Position numbers and translations under genes: made by a program. The notes under the pieces are model-generated. The model made no database searches. It was not told the origin of the DNA and was given only the letters and a program-made list of their open reading frames with translations. From NCBI GenBank assembly GCA_038363925.1, contig JAQQWL010000005.1, positions 3,534,001 to 3,598,000 on the forward strand: 64,000 bases of DNA. Direction: 5' to 3'. Below, piece after piece: positions 33,763 through 44,545 of the stretch. The DNA is from Apiospora phragmitis. Lineage: Eukaryota > Ascomycota > Sordariomycetes > Amphisphaeriales > Apiosporaceae. Numbering within the stretch: position 1 is the stretch's first letter; each line of letters starts with the position of its first letter.

Positions 33763-34588
33763 TGTGATTTGGGTAGAGTTGTGGTGTGTGTGTAATTGGT
33801 CTGATAAGCTCGTTCGACTTGGGCTTGTTTTGCTATCACCTAATTGGAGTTGGGATGGGTATCAAACTAAGAGAGGTGAAATTGAATGATGGAAGATGGT
33901 CTGAAGAGAAGCAGTAATGTAACACTGGTACTTCCTTCTTATATCCAGGAGTTGCTGACTGCTCAGTACCTATGACATCAAACCGCCGCTGCCAATAAGG
34001 CACGCAAACGACGATTGGCGTAAGGATTACATCATAAGGCTGCAATAGCGAAGGCTTAATGGGGCTGCCACGCTGGGAAGCTGTGGCATTACCACAGAAA
34101 TCTGCATGCAACAGCGATCCGGTCGATTTACATTGTTACTGTCGCCGAGTCGCCAGCGATGTCTCCTCGATAAGGTGGGGCTATGATATCAACGACAGCT
34201 TGTTGCCGGAGCTTTGGTTCCAGACGGCGGGCGAGCCAGCCAATCAGCTCCCATCCAGTTCTAGTACCATGGTTGACGTGCCTGCGGGCAGTTTTAAGAA
34301 TGGAAATGACTTGACGATTGAGTAATCAGCTCAAAATCAGTTGTGCAGTTATGACTGTAAGCCTTGTGTTGCCTGTGGGTAGCTGGCCGGCTGGTGGCTG
34401 GCAGCTGGCTGTCCCCAGATGCGTATCTAATTGCTAATCTTGTGCGCATCTCAGCGCTGTGGGTTGTGCTTACATAGTGGAAAATGCCACTTGTAATAGA
34501 AAGGCATTGCTCAACCAAGGGATTCATCAGCCTTGCAGATCATACCCGAACTCCTTTGAAAGTACCTACTTAGAACCTTATCATCAAG
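33763..34588. other. Divergent promoter region
   Basis: About 830 bp between the 5' ends of two divergent genes (minus at 33762, plus at 34589), expected to contain both promoters. A repeated GGCTGGTGGCTGGCAGCTGGC stretch of CTGG units occurs near 34385-34410. No gene seen. Confidence 0.45.
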
Positions 34589-35284
34589 ATGCGTACCCTC
34601 GGCCTGCTGGGTGGGATGACCTACCACGCGACCGCGACGTATTACCTGACGATCAACGAGCACGTGCAGAAGCAGCTGGGCGGCAAGAACTCGGCCCGGA
34701 TCCTGCTGCACTCGTTCAACTACGCCGACATCATGACGCCTTGGTACGCGGGCGACCTGGCGGCGGTCCGGCAGCAGCTCTGCGACGCGGCCGCGGGGCT
34801 GAAGACGGCCGGCGCCGGCGCCGTCGTGCTCTGCGTCAACACGAACCACATGTGGGCCGCGGACATCGAGCGCGCGTCTGGCCTGCCGCTGCTGCACATC
34901 ATCGACTTCTCGGCCGAGGCCATCCGGAAGCAGGGGCTGACCAAGATCGCGCTGCTGGGCACCAAGGTCACGATGGAGGGCGACTTCATCCGCGGCCGGC
35001 TCGAGCAGAAGTTCGCGCTCGAGGTGTTGCTGCCGGCCGAGGAGGTGCGCGGCCGCATGGACGGGTTTATCTTCCAGGAGCTGCCGTACAACGTCGTCTC
35101 GGACGCGTGCAAGACGCTCTACCTCGAGACCGTCCAGGACCTCGTGCGCCGGGGCGCGCAGGGCATCATCTTGGGCTGCACGGAGCTGCAGTTCGTGCTC
35201 AAGCCGGAGGATGTCGAGGTTCCCCTGTTCGATACCGTGGCGCTACATGCTCGCGGGGCGGCGCAATGGGCGATTGATAACTAA
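34589..35284 (+). CDS. Aspartate/glutamate racemase family protein
   Basis: An intact intronless gene of 231 residues from ATG 34589. It has the Asp/Glu racemase fold signature: an N-terminal MRTLGLLGGMTYHATATYY, the first catalytic cysteine at residue 82 in CVNTNHMW and the second at 197 in GIILGCTEL. These two cysteines act as the paired acid/base residues that invert the alpha carbon of aspartate or a similar amino acid without pyridoxal phosphate. The length equals bacterial YgeA-type racemases. No targeting signal, so probably cytosolic. The lack of introns and the bacterial-type family make an ancient horizontal origin possible; GC content matches the neighbours, so any transfer was not recent. 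Substrate preference cannot be read from sequence. Confidence 0.9.
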   Translation: MRTLGLLGGMTYHATATYYLTINEHVQKQLGGKNSARILLHSFNYADIMTPWYAGDLAAVRQQLCDAAAGLKTAGAGAVVLCVNTNHMWAADIERASGLPLLHIIDFSAEAIRKQGLTKIALLGTKVTMEGDFIRGRLEQKFALEVLLPAEEVRGRMDGFIFQELPYNVVSDACKTLYLETVQDLVRRGAQGIILGCTELQFVLKPEDVEVPLFDTVALHARGAAQWAIDN

Positions 35285-36803
35285 CCTAGCATGATGGTGA
35301 AACCGGGGCAGAGGAGCAGTTAGGTCACATTCAGTCAGCATGATTTCAACTCGATTCGCGCATCGCAAAGCACCTCTTCCCTATGTGGGATTCAATCGAG
35401 AAACTTGCTCTCGCATCGGCCTCAGCGGCGCTTCTGGAAACTAGGCGTTGGACCGTCACAGGTGGCTGGGACTTGGTGGCATATGGGTGTCACAGTTGTT
35501 ACTTTAGTGCAATTCCGGGCAGCGGGTGGTGACGTGCGACACAGGCACAGCAAAGTCTTTTTGGGCGACGACGGCGACACAATACATTGTCTGCGGGGCT
35601 GCCACAATACCGGACAAAAATTGTGCGGTATCGCGACATACGGGTTTTCATGTTACATAATATCTCAACCTGTCTGCAAGCTTTGAATTCCGCGTCGCAA
35701 CATCCAGGTCCAGCATATGCAGGCACACCGGTTTTACCTTCAATCTACCCGCCATGCCGGTTTCGTGATCTGAACAAAGTTTGGGTTCGAGACAGGACGG
35801 CAGCGGTTGCCCATGTTTGACAGTTGGACTGGACGGAGCTTTGCATCGGGGTCAACCTTGCAACATTGCAGGTTGCTAGTGGTGGAAGAAGCCTCCCAAT
35901 TTGACGTCGATGTCTTCATTTCATCGGTCGGCAATCGCTCCGAGCGGAGTCGATAGTGGTCCATCTTGTGCAATCGGGCGTTCCATTAGTTTGATCTCCA
36001 TACCATCTTCTCCTGAAGGAATCCGATGAGAGTGCATCAATCAGTTCCTCGTCAGATTTCACTTCACCAAAGAGTCACCTTGTCTGTCGTAAAGGTCTGT
36101 ATTCAGCGAAAGGAGTTGAACGGAGGAGGAACAAATGTCCGATTTGTACTCCGTAGCTGGTCAGTGCAAGTGAGTTTGAGCCCGTTTAATGAGGCCTCAG
36201 GGTCAAGAGCATGCAAGCGGCTTCCCGGCACGCTGGGAGGCCTGTCATTGGCGGCACAGGCTTTTGGGCCCCTCCTATGCTTCTAGGCATTGCTGCAGTG
36301 GGGGCCTGGAAATCTCCCTCTTAAAAGAGGATTCTGCTTCCCTTGCATCGCCCTTGGCAGGCCACAGAGCGGGCACGCGGGCTTCAGCTGAGTCCATAAT
36401 GGTCCATGGCATTTCTGGCAGTATCCGCTTGGCAATGGGCCTTCATCGGGTTTACCTACCTTAATCACACCTCGCCGTTCGATAGTATGATTCCTGAGAC
36501 CTTCACCTGGTACGGCTTGAAATCGTCGCTTTTTTCCTCTCTCCTGAACATGCTTCACTATCGAAAGAACGTTACGCGATGAGCTTCTAAACCTAATACC
36601 AAGATACAGCCGATTATTTTTCCCGCCTAATACCCTGCCCGACCGACCCCACCAAACCGACAAAGAGACACGACACGGCCGACCCAACTTTTTCCTTCCA
36701 GGGATCCTCGCTGCTGTAAGAAGGGATCGGCTCGTTTGGCGGCGCTGCCAGCTCCCGCCGAGCCGGAATCGACTCGAGAAACAGCAAGCAAAGCACAGCA
36801 GAG
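35285..36803. other. Intergenic, no gene seen
   Basis: About 1.5 kb between two plus-strand genes with no frame of coding character, no RNA gene and no clear repeat. The last 200 bp are probably the promoter and leader of the glycosyltransferase gene. Confidence 0.45.
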
Positions 36804-38267
36804 ATGCTGCTTTCGCGGCTTCAATTGCTGTCCAAGAACCCCGTTCAGAACCGCGGCATCCTCTCGTTCTTCCTGGGCTTCCTGCTCCTCTACGTCCTGC
36901 TGCTCGTCTACCTGCGCGAGCAGTGTTTCCGCGACCCCTCGTCCGCCTTCTTCCGACCAGAGCGCGCCCGTGTGCTGTCGTATTCGGCGTTTCGCAAGAC
37001 TCAAGCCCGCAAGTTTGCCGAGCAGGCCGCGCTGCACGCGCCGGTGAAATGGGCGCCCGATACGAACAACAACAGCAACAACGATAATAATAATAACAAG
37101 AGCGGTGACGATGGAGGAGTAGGGCAACAAGAGCCGTTGCAGCCCGACGTCTGCATCGGCATCGGGTCCGTGGACCGCCACGGCTTCTCGTACCTGAAGG
37201 AGACGCTGGGGTCGGTGCTCGAGGGCCTGGACGAGGCCGAGCGGCGGCGCGTCTACGTCGTCGTCTTCCTGGCGCACAGCAACCAGTCGGTGCACGAGGA
37301 CTACGGCCAGCCCTGGCTGCGCAACATGGCCGACGCGCTGCCGACGTACGCCCAGGACAACGAGACGCTCGCGCTGGTCCGCCGGCTCGAGGTGGCCAAC
37401 GACTACCCCGCCCACGCCCGCAAGCAGAAGATCGACTTCTCCGTCCTGCTCGGCGAGTGCGCCAAGGTCAACCCGCGCTTCACCATGACGCTGGAAGACG
37501 ACGTTATAGCCGTGGACGGGTGGTACCACTGCACCTTGGCCGCCGTGAAGAGCGCGGCGCAGAAGACGGAGGATTTGGGGCGCGATAGCTGTAAGTAACC
37601 CTTTGGATGAATGCGCCGGGAGATATATTCAATACGTTTTGCTGACCCTGACCCAACAACAACAGTTTTGTATCTACGCATCTTCTACGACGGCAGACTC
37701 CTCGGCTGGAATAGCGAAGAGTGGCTCTCGTACTTTGGAGGCAGCATCCTGTTCGTCGTGGCCGAGCTGGCCGTCCTCTCCTTCATCCGCTGGCGCTTCC
37801 AGGCCGTGCGCCGGGCGGTGCCCGTCCTGTTCATCCTGCTCGTCGCGGGCGTGTGCACGCCGATGCTGATCGGGCTCTTCTTCGCGTCGGGGCGCTCGTG
37901 CATGCTGCCGAAGCGGCCCGGCGTCAGCCTGATGCAGAAGTACGGCTGCTGCGGGCAAGGGCTGGTGTTCCCGCAGCAGCAGGTCGTGGACCACCTGCTG
38001 CCCATGTACGCGAACACGACCGACGACCATGCCGCCGTCGACACCTTCCTCGAGGACTGGGCCAACGCCCGCGACTCGCTCCGGTTCGCCGTCACGCCAG
38101 TCCTCATCCAGCACGTGGGGGGCAAGAGCTCCCACGGCGTCGGGGACCAGGTCGCGGGGCGGCTGACGGACGATATGCCGTTTGATTACATGTTTGAAAT
38201 CAACGAGCCGGTCAAGTTGGCCATGGAGCACCAGGCGTTTGTGGATGGCTTGCATACAGCGAATTGA
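36804..38267 (+). CDS. PGAP4-like glycosyltransferase (GPI side-chain type), three membrane helices
   Basis: Exon 1 36804-37590 and exon 2 37666-38267 are joined across a 75-nt intron (GTAAGT, CTGAC branch, AACAG) to give an intact protein of 462 residues. Helix 1 (about 18-36) is an N-terminal signal anchor. A short Asn-rich stretch (about 88-98) follows, then the catalytic domain with CIGIGSVDRHG and the acidic triad EDD at 231-233 in MTLEDDVIAVDGW, a DXD-like metal site. Two more helices (about 285-304 and 313-335) interrupt the catalytic domain, which then resumes and ends with QHVGGKSSHG. A glycosyltransferase-A domain split by a helix pair is the hallmark of the PGAP4/TMEM246 family, which adds GalNAc to GPI anchors in the Golgi of animals. 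The fungal sugar donor is not established. Confidence 0.8.
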
Positions 38268-40182
38268 GCATGCGTGTTTGTATGTCTGGCTCAATTTGAC
38301 TTACTCGTATATATAGATCCTGGATTTCGAAATACCCGTGATGAGAGATGTGAAGGCACCCCTCAGTTATCTTTTACTTATAGAAAACGCTACATACATA
38401 GTATGAAGCGACGTGTAATTAGTCAACGAGGGAATCTATTTAATGTATACATGGCATGGCGAATCATGGGGGAATGTACACATAGTGATACCCGATATAT
38501 AACGATTTCAAATGAACTCGGCTCTACATGTTCTTGCCCGGATGTCGTAAGAGAAAGTGAAGTCATCAAAGATGTCATTTGTCTATATGTAGGCCATGTA
38601 CGATTCTGAAAAGGCTCATTGCCCCATCCACTTCTCCGTCCAAGATAAGTGAAGCGGCATCATTGTGCTATATATTGGCGACAGTACCTTGAGGCGTATC
38701 TAAAGCTATGAGTAGCACCTCTACAGCACGCCTCTTAGTTACTTACCACTTGTGTTTCCGAGGTACTGCGCAAGCATAAGCAAAAGCTTGCTGTCAGTGA
38801 TCCCGCGTCGAACTGACTAATAGATGTTAGAAGTCGGCGCCGCTGCCCGCCGCGATCATGGCCATTACTACCATTCCCTTCTCGACGCAGCAGCTGAGGA
38901 GAATAATCAGAGCGAACTTGACTACGATCGACCCCTTTCAGTCTGACAGGGGATGTGGTCTACACGACTCGCCCAGGTACCCAGCGACACGGGCAACTTG
39001 CCGAGATAATATTCGAAGCTCGCGGCCTTGCCTCAGAGGCCGTAAATGCTCCAGCCAGGATTACAAGCCGCAGAAGTAGCGGATTGAAGTAGTAGCCATG
39101 ACCATGAGGGAGGTTGGGTCGATTTCCTGGGGGGTAAGGAAGCCAGCCATTGTTGACTTTGCACGCCACCTATTGGTTTGGCTGCAGTATCAGCTGTTTT
39201 GGATGACACTTAGTTGAATACCTCTGTACTGAGGAGCTACTTTGGGCATGATGGAAGCAAACGGGTGAGGTAGGTATTACATGCTTACCCAAACTTATCT
39301 GAGCACATTGGTATTAGGTAGGTACTGCAATACTGTTTGATATTATGGAAGAGTAAGCAGTGATCATGTTCGTGTTAATGAATTTTTGGCTCTGAAGTAT
39401 GTGTGGCATGCTCTACCGAATTCCCGCTTCTTGCAGTCCGGGTTAGTCCGGGTCTGTTGATGAAAAGGAGCCCTGTGTGCAAGTTCCGGGTCACGCTTGA
39501 AACTCGGGGTGATGGATGGAAGAAAGTGGATGCTTCCGTGTCAGTCACGCGTTCGAGTAGGAGGGCTCCCAGCATTGCCAGGCGCGAATGAAATACTGCT
39601 ATCGCTACTAGCCAGGTAGCACTTGTTTGTGTGTAGATCTCGGGGACACTTCTGCTGCTGGGCATATACGCCTTATATTGATTGACCTGAAGTGGAACGC
39701 GCCCCGAACAACAAACTCCAGGGACGCTTGTAGGCTTGTGGTGTATTAGCTGTAGCTTAGTCGTGATACCTGCAACTCTCATGTTCACAGCCTCCCATGT
39801 GTTTTGTACCTTCCTTCTCTGGTACCAAACTTCCCCAGTGCGGGCATACATAGGGGACGACGTCAACAAAGCGTGAACTTGATATCCCTCGCCGACAACC
39901 TCGTCGACAAGCTGGGAAAAGCGGGTCCTTCTTTACCTCACAGAAATAACTACATGTAGCCCTGCATCTATTTCCATCGACCTTTTCACTTCCCACTCCT
40001 ACATGACTTCTATTTTCCACCATCCACCCACACCGAGGTCGCAATCACTTTAAGGACCAAAGCTTCTCCCCAACTATCTACCACTACAAAACCCTGAATA
40101 TTCAAGGCTTTACATCAAGCCTTTGACACTCTTATTCATCATCATCTGCAACCTCCCATCACTCACCTAACCACTCCTCATC
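38268..40182. other. Intergenic with one small possible coding frame
   Basis: About 1.9 kb. At 38858-39092 a plus-strand frame begins MAITTIPFSTQQLRRIIRA. If one G is removed from GGGG (about 38949-38952), it continues as QLAEIIFEARGLASEAVNAP to a stop, about 77 residues. It has no recognised relatives and could be an exon or chance. The remaining sequence shows nothing; the final 200 bp are C/T- and A-rich and are probably the promoter of the gene at 40183. Confidence 0.35.
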
Positions 40183-40731
40183 ATGGCCGCCCCAAGCAAG
40201 GCTCTCACTGCACGTGAGCTTGAACTTGCCGGCCTCGTCTGGGGCTGTTTCGAGTCTGAGCCCAAGGTCAGTCAATCCTCACAACCTACTAGGGACATCT
40301 AATCGACATTGGCGTCACATGCCCTACATTTTTGAATTTGCCATGTCTAACTTGAAATTTATTATTTGGACTAGGTCAACATGGCCAAATTCGCCGCCGC
40401 TGGTGGATTCGCCAACGCTAACTCCGCCCGTGCCTGCTGGTGCGCCGTCAAGAAGAAGCTGATCGCCTGCGCCACGGACAAGGTTGGCACGGATGGCTAC
40501 GACCCGCCTGAGGCTGCCACCCCAAAGACCAAGGCCTCCGCCAAGAAGGCGACGCCCACCACTGGCACCAACAAGCGCAAGGCCAGGGCCAAGAAGACGT
40601 CTGTCTACGCCAGCGACGATGATGGTGACAACATGGACACGCCCACAAAGAAGGTCAAGAAGGTCGAGCAGGATGACCAGACCGTCATCAAGGATGAGCT
40701 GACGAAGGAGGAGGACGACGACGAGGTTTAA
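40183..40731 (+). CDS. Small lysine-rich nuclear-type protein, intact
   Basis: Exon 1 40183-40266 and exon 2 40375-40731, with a 108-nt intron (GTCAGT/CTAG) in phase 0, give 146 residues. The N-terminal 60 residues form a compact helical segment with Trp residues (LTARELELAGLVWGCFESEP; NMAKFAAAGGFANANSARAC) resembling the first part of Myb/SANT-like fungal proteins. The rest is a disordered basic tail with TNKRKARAKKTS, DTPTKKVKKVE and an acidic terminus EEDDDEV, a plausible bipartite nuclear signal. It is the intact counterpart in architecture of the broken copies at 1-600, 2878-3394 and 3643-4209. Chromatin association is an inference from composition only. Confidence 0.8.
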
Positions 40732-41842
40732 TTCTTAGGGAGGATAGGTCAGTCCACCTTGCTTGGAAGAAGTGCACGGAAACTCCTTCTGGATTGACCA
40801 TGGGCCCTACGGCAGCCCTAATTCCCCTTGGCACACAGGGATACCTACAGGAGATGCAGCTTGGTTTGGCATTTGAGGTTTTCCATATTCATGAATAGGT
40901 TGGGATTGGCATAATCATCCAGCCAGTTATGAATTGAGATACGAAATTCATCATCGTAATCTGCTCATCATGCCCTCTACAGTACACCCACGCTCTTGCT
41001 CTAATTGTTTGAATCCCATTTTCTATGCATGTGCTTACAAAGTCGACAATAACCCAGTTGCGGCTTGTTTGGACATGGGAGAGTACGCGCAGTCTCAAAA
41101 TCGACATTCCCATGTTGGGCTGACAATGCCCCGGTCTGTATCAAGAGTTAAGAAATAATATGCCGTGCTGCCGTAATGTCTTTGTGAAGCTAGGTTTCTG
41201 GAGTGAAGGAGTCACTGTCTACCTTAGACAATGGCACTGTCCTCAGGGAAGTGCTCCAGGCAGCTAGACATTGCTTTCTCTAGGTAGGTAGTATCCAAAT
41301 TGAGATTCCAGAGGAGGAAGTTACTGGGCATGTCGAGGCCTGGATCCGTCAGACAACGAGGTTATGGGGGGGTTGCTATTTCCTTTTAGCTGCTTTGTCG
41401 CCATTCAACAAAGCCCTCTACTATTTACTCATCTCTTTTATTTCCTATTCTCGATTTTCCGGAGGTGGACAGTTTTAACACTTTCATCACCAGGGACTCC
41501 AGGCATTGCTATTAAATTAATTGTAATTGTATGGTAGTCGAGCCTCTTTTGAAAATTTGGACTCTTTTGCTTTTGCAAATTCTCTTGTCGAGGGATCCTG
41601 CCACAGCAACCACATTCAAGGCTTTCTACAAACCCGAAGCCTTAGTAATGCTTACCATCAAGTAGCTACCAGTAGTACTATAAGTAGAGTGAGTCATGTG
41701 CTTCATGGATCTCAACCTTCTGCAAGTCAATCCTGTCTCCTTCTATTCATCACTTAGCAGACCAAGTCCCTTGCCTGCTATACATTGGATTTCGTATCAT
41801 CCACCCTCCTACATCATATCGGCGCATTGGCTCTCGCTACCC
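40732..41842. other. Intergenic, no gene seen
   Basis: About 1.1 kb between plus-strand genes. It contains a TAGGTAGGTAG microsatellite (about 41281) and an AT-rich stretch before 41530. The frame of the next gene is open upstream to 41696 but its translation there is not protein-like. Confidence 0.4.
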
Positions 41843-42520
41843 ATGAATGTTCTGAGAACTGAGAAGAGAGAAAAGCTACAGAAAGCTGATAGCAAACCAA
41901 CACATAGATCTACCATAGCCCACAAGCTTCCCGACACGGCTCCCCCTATTCTCCCAGACATGGATACTGAGTCCAGCTTCCCGTACGACTCAGAAGGCTC
42001 CCAAGTAGAGACCTATCATTCAAGTGACGAAGATGACATGCCTTGGGTTGACAATGCTGCCAAGAACGCAATAACAGACGCCAGTGACTCTAACGTGTCA
42101 TCACCCGAACCCTCGGTCTACGATGAAAAGCAGACATTCGACTCGGACAAGCGCCCCGAGCCGGTGGACGCCAGCCTAGAGTACTTTAACTTTCTTCTAC
42201 GACCCGTCGCGACAGGCAAGCGCACCGATCAGGCCTTCCCGTGGTCAGTCGCCGCCGCCCTACTACAGCAGGTCCCCTTCCCCAACGCGTCAACGCACGT
42301 ACTGAGTCTCGAATCGCCTTCCCTGGGCCACGTCGACATCAACAAGGGGTGCTTCGAGATTATTAGGCTGCATTGTGACAGGAATCAGGACCTCGAGAGC
42401 GAGCTGGCCAAGCTCCTTAGGGGGCGCAGGGACCTGGATGCTGAGCTTCTTTGCCGCGGGGATGACATCACATATTATAAGGAAGAGATCAAGTCGCTGA
42501 AAAAGAATCGCCACCACTGA
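41843..42520 (+). CDS. Hypothetical protein with acidic N-terminus and C-terminal coiled coil
   Basis: A single-exon frame. I chose ATG 41843 (MNVLRTEKREKLQKADSK; 225 residues), but ATG 41960 (MDTESSFPYDSEGS) is as plausible and would remove a basic leader. The first part is disordered and acidic (YHSSDEDDMPWVDNAAKN). A folded-looking segment follows (LEYFNFLLRPVATG, FPWSVAAALLQQVPFP, INKGCFEIIRLHCD). The C-terminal 55 residues form a coiled coil (NQDLESELAKLLRGRRDLDAE). No known family, signal or membrane segment. It could be a lineage-specific gene. Confidence 0.5.
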   Translation: MNVLRTEKREKLQKADSKPTHRSTIAHKLPDTAPPILPDMDTESSFPYDSEGSQVETYHSSDEDDMPWVDNAAKNAITDASDSNVSSPEPSVYDEKQTFDSDKRPEPVDASLEYFNFLLRPVATGKRTDQAFPWSVAAALLQQVPFPNASTHVLSLESPSLGHVDINKGCFEIIRLHCDRNQDLESELAKLLRGRRDLDAELLCRGDDITYYKEEIKSLKKNRHH

Positions 42521-43790
42521 TGTCCCCCAACATGGAACCTACTACCACTTGCGTCGCTATATATTCTGACAGTCTCGCCCTCTCTCCCGCATTTGCCGTT
42601 ATTGAGAGCTATTACTGCTTAAATTACTACATATTTGTTATATTCTTCCACTTACAGCACGTCTCAGCTGAGTATGTTAATGACTCGGTACCAAGAACAT
42701 TGTTTTGGAGAGCTTATCAGTATTATGAAGAAACCATTGAATAAATCCCGACCGGCAACTTACCAAGCCGCAGGAAGAGACCTAAAGCTCGACGCCGTAA
42801 TGTCTAGTATCGACTTGAGTTAGATCAATTCTATCAAACCAGAGCTCGACCCCAAAGGGGCTTATTCTGCAAAGAAGCCTGCAAGTGCGAATCGCACAGA
42901 TGGATCTGCAAAACTTGACGGACACCCAGGTGGCCGCTGACCAGGAGGGACGCGTTCACCAGTCAAACGGGAAGCATTCTCGATCATAATTACCTGTTTT
43001 ATATTTGCCGTGAATTAGCTCTTCTTACAGATTAATAGTTATTATGTTCTCTTTGGCAATATTATGCATGTTAACTGAAGAAAGCCATTGGTTATATAAC
43101 GGAAATATCGATGCTCTGAAGACTAGAACTGCCAACACCGCCAGGATTGATTGCAGACCGTCGACCATACATGTGCCTCTGTATCCACCCCCGCCATAGG
43201 AGCACTGAATAATCGTTTGCGAACATGGAGAAGGCTTATGCATCCACCATGTACCGATGATGTCGCAGCACGGGTAGTGATATCTTGGCGGTAGGTCATT
43301 ATTAGCCAGGCCCTAGTGGGTAATCATTTACATTATCCGTCGGATGGCTTCCGAACCACCATCGCTGGAGCACAGCCGATCCTGGCAAGCAATAATACCA
43401 CCCTATCCGATAGTCGGTGGGCTTGGCTGCTCCATATCGTCGGCATCCGCTTCGACTACTTGGAGAACTTCGTTGGCTCTATTACATGGTCATTCAAATG
43501 GACTATTTTCAACGACTCCCGTCAGACCCAAGACAAAGTAGACATTCGTGATATCATTGGTTCTCCCTTAATCAAACCATCCCTCTAGTTCTTCTTTCAC
43601 AATGGCGACACCGGAATCGGCCAAACCAGGTAAGAAGAGAATCCATCTAAGCTTCTTCGATCATGGCTGCACGGGATCGCACATGTCGCCATGACAATGG
43701 CGGTAAGTTGAAGACGAAGATCAAGGTCATCTGCTTCTACAGCAAATACATTCTCAGAAGGATGACTCGATGCTGATAATATGTATATAG
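42521..43790. other. Gene-poor interval, possible first exon of the AtuA-like gene
   Basis: About 1.27 kb. A candidate first exon begins ATGGCGACACCGGAATCG at 43602 and reaches a GTAAGA donor at about 43629; a second GTAAGT donor is at 43703 with a TGCTGATAAT branch and TATATAG acceptor ending 43790. No combination gave an unbroken frame into the downstream exon. No other gene seen. Confidence 0.35.
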
Positions 43791-44241
43791 TGGTGAGGAT
43801 GATAAGGGGTCCACCAAAGACGCATTGGAGTACTGGATCAACCTGGCCAAGCTGGCGGAGCGGGACCACATCTCCTTCATCTTCCTAGCGGACAGCTACA
43901 ACACCCACGAGATCTGCGGCGGCACGGCGGACCACATGCTCCGGGGATCAAACTGCAACGTCGGACTCTTCGTGCGGGACGAGTACGAGTGGCCCTGGCT
44001 GCGCTCGTTGCTAACCACGGAGAAGTTCGTCGAGCTGATGGGGGACGAGTATGCCGGGCAGAAGATCGACCGGATGGAATTTCCTAACTTATGGGCGGTG
44101 CATTTTCTGGTCAAGGACTTCTTGGACCGCGGCGTCACGGCAAATGCTACCTATGACGTGCTGGGGAAGTTCTTGGCCGAGTTCGTCCGGTGCAGGACGG
44201 TGGAAATGCCCGTGGAGTTCCTGAAAAGGGGGCGGATCTAG
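43791..44241 (+). CDS. Stand-alone AtuA-like C-terminal (ferredoxin-fold) domain, 5' end uncertain
   Basis: From a good splice acceptor (TATATAG at 43784-43790) the frame encodes about 150 residues ending MPVEFLKRGRI. The core reads GSNCNVGLFVRDEYEWPWLR, LLTTEKFVELMGDEYAGQKI, FPNLWAVHFLVKDFLDRGV and VLGKFLAEFVRCRTV. This matches the C-terminal domain of AtuA-type proteins, known from acyclic terpene (citronellol/geraniol) utilisation operons and from roughly 600-residue fungal relatives. The large N-terminal AtuA domain is not present upstream, and the usual start of this domain (HARSGDKG-like) is altered to ICGGTADHMLRG. It is either a truncated gene or a domain-only protein; a first exon could lie at 43602-43702 but its frame does not connect. 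Confidence 0.55.
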
Positions 44242-44545
44242 TCCGCTACTTACATTTAACTGTATATCCTAATATGTTTGACAGCGAAGAAACTAACGAT
44301 AGTATAATTACAAGTGCGTGCGTTAATCATTGGGGGCGCTTATTACCTAGTTGCTTACACACCCATCTGACGTCATCTCGCGATGTGCAGCTGGTGCCTA
44401 ATTCGTCGCACCCATTTCTGTGGACTGGGAACCCATTTTGTCCGAGTTTAAGTGTTTGAGTTGGACTCTATGCAGGCAGACCTACACAATACTCCGGACT
44501 ATTATTCTTTTACCAGGGAGCCAATACAAACATCATCTTTCAACA

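Noticed and set aside
34459..35277. A 272-codon plus-strand frame over the racemase
   Set aside because: Out of phase with the racemase, Arg/Gly/Ala-rich and motif-free; the racemase frame has both catalytic cysteines.
36627..37529. Long minus-strand open frame (300 codons) across the PGAP4-like gene
   Set aside because: It is the antisense of a GC-rich coding exon with clear domain features on the plus strand; its own translation is low-complexity Val/Gln/Arg with no motif.
37674..38294. Minus-strand open frame of 206 codons
   Set aside because: Antisense of exon 2 of the PGAP4-like gene; His/Asp/Arg-rich shadow translation.
40448..40648. Trp/Cys-rich minus-strand peptide
   Set aside because: Antisense of the lysine-rich protein's tail; the Trp and Cys content is simply the complement of Lys/Ala codons.
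44420..44545. Upstream extension of the 2EXR gene frame
   Set aside because: The frame is open to 44420, but the extra residues are not protein-like and ATG 44546 has a good context just before the conserved domain.
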